64,000 nt of DNA from an uncultured Bacteroidota bacterium. Lineage in GTDB: Bacteria; Bacteroidota; Bacteroidia; Flavobacteriales; Flavobacteriaceae. Of the stretch, positions 58,599 to 64,000 are shown piece by piece. Each line of letters begins with the position of its first letter. Within the stretch, counting starts at the first letter, position 1. Location: the NCBI GenBank assembly GCA_937136025.1, contig CAKZOC010000253.1:1-64000 (forward strand), written 5' to 3'. The notes beneath the pieces were generated by a model. The model searched no databases. It was not told the DNA's origin and saw only the letters and a list, made by a program, of their open reading frames with translations. The position numbers were made by a program, and so were the translations under genes.

Positions 58599-61500
58599 TT
58601 AGTTAAAAATATACCGCAGTCCGATTTGTGCCTGCCATCTGGAAGACGCCAGACCCGCATCGTTCAGCTCAATTATGTTAGGAGTTCCATCATCATTAAC
58701 TGTACCGTAATTCACCTGGAAGGCCGGGGTATCCCCAGTGCCCACTGTGGTCAGGGGGCTTACCTCACTGCGAATAAACCTACGCTCTCCCCAGTTCTTA
58801 TTGATAAAGTTGGTGAAGTTGAACATATCCAGGGAAATTTGGAAGGTATGTGTCTTATTGCCAAAATCGAGGTTGAAGTCCTGGAGCACTTTCAGGTCAA
58901 TGATATGGTTCCACACCCCTCTGGAGCCATTGCGCTCCGCATATTGCCCGCGGCGTTCGCTCAGGTAATCCACACTGTTGATAAAGGTATCCAGGTCGTT
59001 CCACTGCTCATCCGCAGAGACCACTACGTTCCCGGCATTATCTGTAATATCCAGAAGGAGAATATCGTCCTGGCTTTCGGGGATATAGATCAGGGCGTTG
59101 TCCCTTGAGTCGTCGTTTAACAAATCCCGACCTTCTCTGTATATGAAGCTATAGGGGGTACTTTGATAGCCTTCGTAGAACATGGCAAAGGTGGTTTTGA
59201 TGTTATCGTTCCATGGAATTTCATAAGAAACGCTCGCGGTGACACGGTTTCCGATGGCAAAGTCCGAACGCGTAACAGGCAGGTTCGAATTCTTACCATT
59301 TACAGTTTGAATGTTCCGCCACTGTGAACTGTTCTGGGAAGAGGTTCCGTCAAAGACCTTGAAAGAGTCCCCATAGGTATAAGATACCTGACCGGCGAAT
59401 CCATTCTCAAAAGGTTTGCGAAGCGAGAACGTCCAGTTGTAGGCGTATCCCCCTCCGGTATTCGAAGCCAGATAAATACCCTGATAGGTCGGATCGATTT
59501 CATCCCGGCGGTCGTAGAATGGCCGATTATCCGCCCCCTGATAGAAGCCGCGCGGACCCTTCAGGTTGAGGTTTTCGTAATATATGTCAGTAATCACATC
59601 CGTATAGAGGAAGTCAGCCGTGGCAATCAGATTCCAGAAAGGCAATTTCTGATCTACTGCAATATTGTACTTGGCGACCTGAGGCAGTTTAAAGTCCTTG
59701 GAAATCAGGTCGATATTTCCACCTGTACCTCCCGATCCCGGGGCAGGATCCTCAAACTGGTTGTTGACATCCGGCTCAAAAGGTTGTCCGAATTCAAACA
59801 TAAATCCTCCGGTAATCCCGTTGTTGTTATAAGTACCTCCCGGCCATACCAGAGGCAGGCGAGATGTGAAGATCCCCAGTCCACCACGTACCTGTGTGGT
59901 TCCTTTTCCATTGACGTCCCAGTTAAAACCCACTCTGGGTGCAAACATGGCCGTCGGATTGATACCCTGACCTACCCTTGCGCCCTGTAGATCCTTTCCA
60001 GCAGCTTCCAGAAGAGGGATGGTGCGATCATTAAAGTCATCATTTGCCGTCCCATCCTCCCAGTAGGGAATATCGATACGCGCTCCAAGGGTCATCCTTA
60101 AATTGTCGGACATCTGCACCTCATCCTGTACGTAGAACCCGGCCTGGACGGTGTTGAATTCAGCGGCACCGGCAGATTCATCTCCCACGGTCCCGTCCCC
60201 CACAAGCGAATACCCGTGCTGATAGAGGGTGGCATTCTGTTGGTTGAGGAACTGGTCCAAACCGCTCGATATAAGATTCCCGGCATCGTCGAAATCATCC
60301 TCATAAGTGTAATCCCCGTAGTTAAAGGCGAAAAAGAGGTTTTTGATGTCGGAAAATTCCAGGTTGGCACCCAGAGTTACGGTATGACGGCCGGTGTAGA
60401 TTTCAAAGTTATTGGTGATGGTAAAGATTTTCTGATCCAGCAGGTTAGCGGTTGAAAAAGGTTCCGCCCCGAAGGAAATCGTACCCGCCCCGTCCTGAAT
60501 ATCCACAGTCGGGAAAGGATCTCCTAAAGGATCCCTGTCGTCGCTCACCGAGGTATATCCCAGAACAAAGTTGTTGGAGAATTTGTTGCCAAATCTGGAA
60601 TTCAATTCAAGGGCCAGGGAGTTTGTGGTCGTTTCAAAAGACTCCGAACCGTTGATAAAACCTATATTCCGAAAGCCCGAACTCCTTGCTTCGAGGTTAT
60701 CCGCCCCCACATATCCATAACGAAGGGAGAGCTTGTGATCTTCATTGATGTTCCAGTCAATTTTTGCGGTGAGCTTATTACTCTCAAGCGTTCTGGTGTT
60801 ATTGTCGAAAATTCCGGGCTCGTACCCGTAAGTATTTCCGAGGAAGTTGCTGAGATTGTCCAGATCCGCAACCGAAGATCGTCCGATGTAGTTGCTAAAG
60901 TTAAAAGGTTGAGGGGTCTCGTCTTCTTGTCTTTCGTAGTTCACAAAGAAAAAGAGTTTGTCCTTAATAATAGGGCCTCCTATCCGCACTCCGTAAGTAA
61001 GCGCAGTGAAATCAGCAAGCCGCTGGCGCTCTTCATCATCTCCTACCAGTCCGGGAGGTGTTTTTCCCGCAAGACTTTGGTTTCTTAGGAACCCATAGGC
61101 AGAACCTTCCCAATTGTTGGAACCGGAGCGCGTAATCGCGTTAATGGATCCTCCGGAAAAACCAGACTGCTTAACGTCAAAGGGTGCAATGTTGATCTGA
61201 ATGGTTTCAATCGCATCTACCGAAAGGGGGTTGACACCTGTCTGACCCCCGTTGGTGCCAGAACCTGCGAGTCCGAAGACGTCATTATTGACGGCACCAT
61301 CAATATAGATGGCATTGTACCGGTTGTTCTGCCCTGCCAGGGAAATACTAAACCCGTCGTTACCTTCCGTAACCTGAGCCTGCGGAGTGATACGGACAAA
61401 ATCTGCAAGGGAACGCGAAGTAGCCGGCAAAGTCTGTACTTCCCGGTTGGATACTGTGGTCTCCGATCCCGTTTTGCTAGCTCCGAAAATACCGGAACTC

Positions 61501-61865
61501 GTTCCCGTTACCACCACCTCTTCCAGAGCAGTAGCCGACTCATCGAGTGCAATATTAAATTGAGAGGCACGCCCGAGCGTCAGGTAGACATTCTCGCGTA
61601 CGTCCGTCTCAAAACCGATGTAGGAGAATGAAATCCGGTAAGGTCCGCCGGATCGCATATTGGAAATCCGGAAAAACCCGTCAAAATCAGTAGCGGCACC
61701 ATAGGTAGATCCCGTAGGTTGGTGAACCGCAACTATACTTGCTCCTCCAAGGGGCTCCCCGGAAGCATCGGTCATTTTTCCAGCAACGGCTGAAGTGGTA
61801 ACTCCCTGCCCGAATGCGAAGGAAGCACTGAGGACAGTCATTAAAGTGAGTAATAGTCTTTTCAT
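58599..61865 (-). CDS. TonB-dependent receptor, Oar-like
   Basis: MKRLLLTLMTVLSASFAFGQGVTTSAVAGKMTDASGEPLGGASIVAVHQPTGSTYGAATDFDGFFRI; NRYNAIYIDGAVNNDVFGL; start moved to 61865. Confidence 0.93.
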   Translation of the reverse strand: MKRLLLTLMTVLSASFAFGQGVTTSAVAGKMTDASGEPLGGASIVAVHQPTGSTYGAATDFDGFFRISNMRSGGPYRISFSYIGFETDVRENVYLTLGRASQFNIALDESATALEEVVVTGTSSGIFGASKTGSETTVSNREVQTLPATSRSLADFVRITPQAQVTEGNDGFSISLAGQNNRYNAIYIDGAVNNDVFGLAGSGTNGGQTGVNPLSVDAIETIQINIAPFDVKQSGFSGGSINAITRSGSNNWEGSAYGFLRNQSLAGKTPPGLVGDDEERQRLADFTALTYGVRIGGPIIKDKLFFFVNYERQEDETPQPFNFSNYIGRSSVADLDNLSNFLGNTYGYEPGIFDNNTRTLESNKLTAKIDWNINEDHKLSLRYGYVGADNLEARSSGFRNIGFINGSESFETTTNSLALELNSRFGNKFSNNFVLGYTSVSDDRDPLGDPFPTVDIQDGAGTISFGAEPFSTANLLDQKIFTITNNFEIYTGRHTVTLGANLEFSDIKNLFFAFNYGDYTYEDDFDDAGNLISSGLDQFLNQQNATLYQHGYSLVGDGTVGDESAGAAEFNTVQAGFYVQDEVQMSDNLRMTLGARIDIPYWEDGTANDDFNDRTIPLLEAAGKDLQGARVGQGINPTAMFAPRVGFNWDVNGKGTTQVRGGLGIFTSRLPLVWPGGTYNNNGITGGFMFEFGQPFEPDVNNQFEDPAPGSGGTGGNIDLISKDFKLPQVAKYNIAVDQKLPFWNLIATADFLYTDVITDIYYENLNLKGPRGFYQGADNRPFYDRRDEIDPTYQGIYLASNTGGGYAYNWTFSLRKPFENGFAGQVSYTYGDSFKVFDGTSSQNSSQWRNIQTVNGKNSNLPVTRSDFAIGNRVTASVSYEIPWNDNIKTTFAMFYEGYQSTPYSFIYREGRDLLNDDSRDNALIYIPESQDDILLLDITDNAGNVVVSADEQWNDLDTFINSVDYLSERRGQYAERNGSRGVWNHIIDLKVLQDFNLDFGNKTHTFQISLDMFNFTNFINKNWGERRFIRSEVSPLTTVGTGDTPAFQVNYGTVNDDGTPNIIELNDAGLASSRWQAQIGLRYIFN

Positions 61866-62023
61866 ATTGGTGTTCTTAAAGCTTTTAAGCGCTGCAAAAG
61901 TGATGCATATCAACCACTTTTATATTATCAGAAGGTTAAATAATTTTAAGGCAAAATTAACAATAAAAAAAAGGACAGCGTAAGCCAACTGACCCTTAAT
62001 TCAGAAGAAAATGAAAAGAAAAT

Positions 62024-63670
62024 TCAGGGCTTGGGACTGCGGTAGGAAGCCATTAAATGAGTTGTAGAAGCGTCGTGTTTTCCGGGTATTCCATCCTCTA
62101 ATTCTCCCAGGATGGTCTTTGCCAATTGCTTTCCGAGTTCCACACCCCACTGATCGTAGCTGAAGATGTTCCAAATGACGCCCTGAACAAAGATCTTATG
62201 TTCATACATGGCGATAAGAGCTCCAAGGTGTTCCGGTGTCAGGGAATCGATAAGAAGTGTATTTGTGGGCTTATTGCCCTCAAAAATTTTAAAGGGAAGG
62301 AGTTCCTGAACTGCGGCTTCTGATAATCCCTGGGCTTTGAGTTCCGCAGTTACCTCTGCCGCATCCTTTCCATTCATCAGGGCTTCAGTCTGAGCGAAAA
62401 AATTCGCCATCAATTTGTCGTGATGGTCCATGTCGCCATGGAGCGGTCTCTTGAAACCGATAAAATCGGCAGGGATCAATTTGGTGCCCTGGTGGATAAG
62501 CTGAAAAAAGGCGTGTTGTGAATTCGTGCCTGGCGCTCCCCAGATAATCGTTCCGGTCTGGTATCCCACGACCTCTCCATTGCGGTCTGCGCGCTTTCCA
62601 TTACTTTCCATTACCCCTTGCTGGAGATAGGCAGGAAGGGACTGCAGGTATTGCGAATACGGAATAACCGCCTCGGTCTCTGCACCAAAAAAATTGTTGT
62701 ACCAAATACTGAGCAAGGCCAGGATCACAGGAATATTTTCTTCCAATGGAGTGGTTTGAAAATGACTGTCCATTTTCCGTGCACCTTCGAGCAACTCAGA
62801 AAAACGAGTGTACCCGATTCCCAGGCAGATGGAGAGGCCTACAGCGCTCCAAAGCGAAAATCGACCTCCTACCCAGTCCCACATGGGAAAGACATTCTCC
62901 GGCGCAATTCCGAAATCCGAAATCTGCTTTGTATTGGTCGAAACGGCCGCAAAATGAAGGGCCACATCCGTTGGAGAAGCCTGTTTTAGAAACCACTTTT
63001 TAATCGTCAGGGCATTGCTGAGGGTTTCCTGGGTCGTAAAGGTCTTGGAGACCACAATAAACAAAGTGGTTTCCGGATCCAGACCTTTGAGGGTTTCAAA
63101 CACGTGATCCCCATCCACATTGCTTACAAAATGCAGTTTGAGGTGATTTCCGTAGTACTTCAGCGCTTCCGTAACCATGACGGGGCCCAGATCTGAACCG
63201 CCAATCCCAATGTTTACGACATCGGTAAAAGCCTTGCCGGTGTATCCTTTTCGGGTTCCTCCTATGACGGCTTCGCTAAATTCCTGCAACTGCTTGCGCA
63301 CATCCTGAACTTCTCTTACGATATCGGTTCCGTCCAGGATCAGGGAATCCTCCGGCGCTGCCCTAAGGGCGGTATGAAGTACGGCACGATTCTCGGTCTC
63401 ATTGATTCGCTCTCCCTTAAAATACCCCGATATGGCCTCCTTCAGCTTACATTCAACAGCGAGGTCCTGAAGCAGTGCCATGGTTTTTTCAGTAACCCTG
63501 TTTTTAGAATAATCTACCCAAAACCCATTCCATTCCAAACTAAATTGGGATGCTCTTTGGGGATGTTCGGCAAAAAGAGTTCTGAGGTGTTTGCCTTGTA
63601 TTTCGGTGTGGTGTGCCCGGAGCTTCTTCCAGCTTTCCGTTAGGGTGGGATCAATTTTAGGTAGGGGCAT
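62024..63670 (-). CDS. pgi: Glucose-6-phosphate isomerase
   Basis: [73 protein letters not shown]. Confidence 0.97.
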   Translation of the reverse strand: MPLPKIDPTLTESWKKLRAHHTEIQGKHLRTLFAEHPQRASQFSLEWNGFWVDYSKNRVTEKTMALLQDLAVECKLKEAISGYFKGERINETENRAVLHTALRAAPEDSLILDGTDIVREVQDVRKQLQEFSEAVIGGTRKGYTGKAFTDVVNIGIGGSDLGPVMVTEALKYYGNHLKLHFVSNVDGDHVFETLKGLDPETTLFIVVSKTFTTQETLSNALTIKKWFLKQASPTDVALHFAAVSTNTKQISDFGIAPENVFPMWDWVGGRFSLWSAVGLSICLGIGYTRFSELLEGARKMDSHFQTTPLEENIPVILALLSIWYNNFFGAETEAVIPYSQYLQSLPAYLQQGVMESNGKRADRNGEVVGYQTGTIIWGAPGTNSQHAFFQLIHQGTKLIPADFIGFKRPLHGDMDHHDKLMANFFAQTEALMNGKDAAEVTAELKAQGLSEAAVQELLPFKIFEGNKPTNTLLIDSLTPEHLGALIAMYEHKIFVQGVIWNIFSYDQWGVELGKQLAKTILGELEDGIPGKHDASTTHLMASYRSPKP

Positions 63671-63678
63671 TCGGTGTG

Positions 63679-64000
63679 TCAATTAAGGGTGACCAGATCT
63701 TCCATGGAAGTTGTAGGGGTATACTCTATACATTCCAACTGATCCTTGAGCGGATTGATGAATCCAAAGTATTCCGGTCTAAGCTCTTCTGCCAGGGGCT
63801 CCGCGGCCGGCAGCTCTTCCCGGAGCGGGTCTACTTGTCTGCCGTTTTTCCAGAACCGGTAGCACACATGAGGGCCTCCCGTATTCCCGGTCATACCAAT
63901 CCATCCGATGACATCTCCCTGTCGCACAAATTCCCCCTGTTTCACTTTTTGAGCCTTCATATGTAAATACTGGGTGCTGTAGGTTCCGTTATGCCGGATT
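63679..64000 (-). CDS. M23 (LytM-type) peptidase, C-terminal part (N-terminus beyond window edge)
   Basis: Minus strand from edge: [58 protein letters not shown]. Confidence 0.88.
   Translation of the reverse strand, partial: IRHNGTYSTQYLHMKAQKVKQGEFVRQGDVIGWIGMTGNTGGPHVCYRFWKNGRQVDPLREELPAAEPLAEELRPEYFGFINPLKDQLECIEYTPTTSMEDLVTLN

Overview
The window is a dense chromosomal segment from a Bacteroidota genome, most likely Flavobacteriaceae. Supporting signs are gldD/gldE, five TonB-dependent receptors, DUF4270, the HU/IHF gene, and several TAnnTTTG -7 promoter elements. Most genes are housekeeping: ahcY, rpmA/rplU, atpC/atpD, glmS, glyS, pgi, panC/panD, radA, mutY/ssb/gldE/gldD, rng, recX. 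I found no rRNA, tRNA, CRISPR array, prophage or transposase. The most interesting locus is at 1-5406 on the minus strand. A TAnnTTTG promoter and a well-formed TPP (thi-box) riboswitch lie in front of a TonB-dependent receptor, and directly upstream is a four-gene operon with overlapping genes: MTH1187/YkoF-like thiamine-binding family, PnuC/PnuT-like transporter, NadR-like P-loop kinase, DUF4301. Together this looks like a thiamine or thiamine-precursor salvage system that places DUF4301 in a vitamin context. Other leads are a 10-bp hairpin just upstream of the GTG start of RNase G; a 29-codon very basic peptide gene (absent from the ORF track) whose stop codon lies inside a terminator-like hairpin; a receptor + lamin-tail/DUF5689 lipoprotein + secreted EEP-family nuclease cluster that may be for extracellular nucleic acid use; a glycogen-synthase N-terminal half protein; an L21 with a Rho_N-like tail; and a calcium-binding repeat insert in a DUF4270 lipoprotein. 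All functional calls come from reading the translated sequences. No database search was run.
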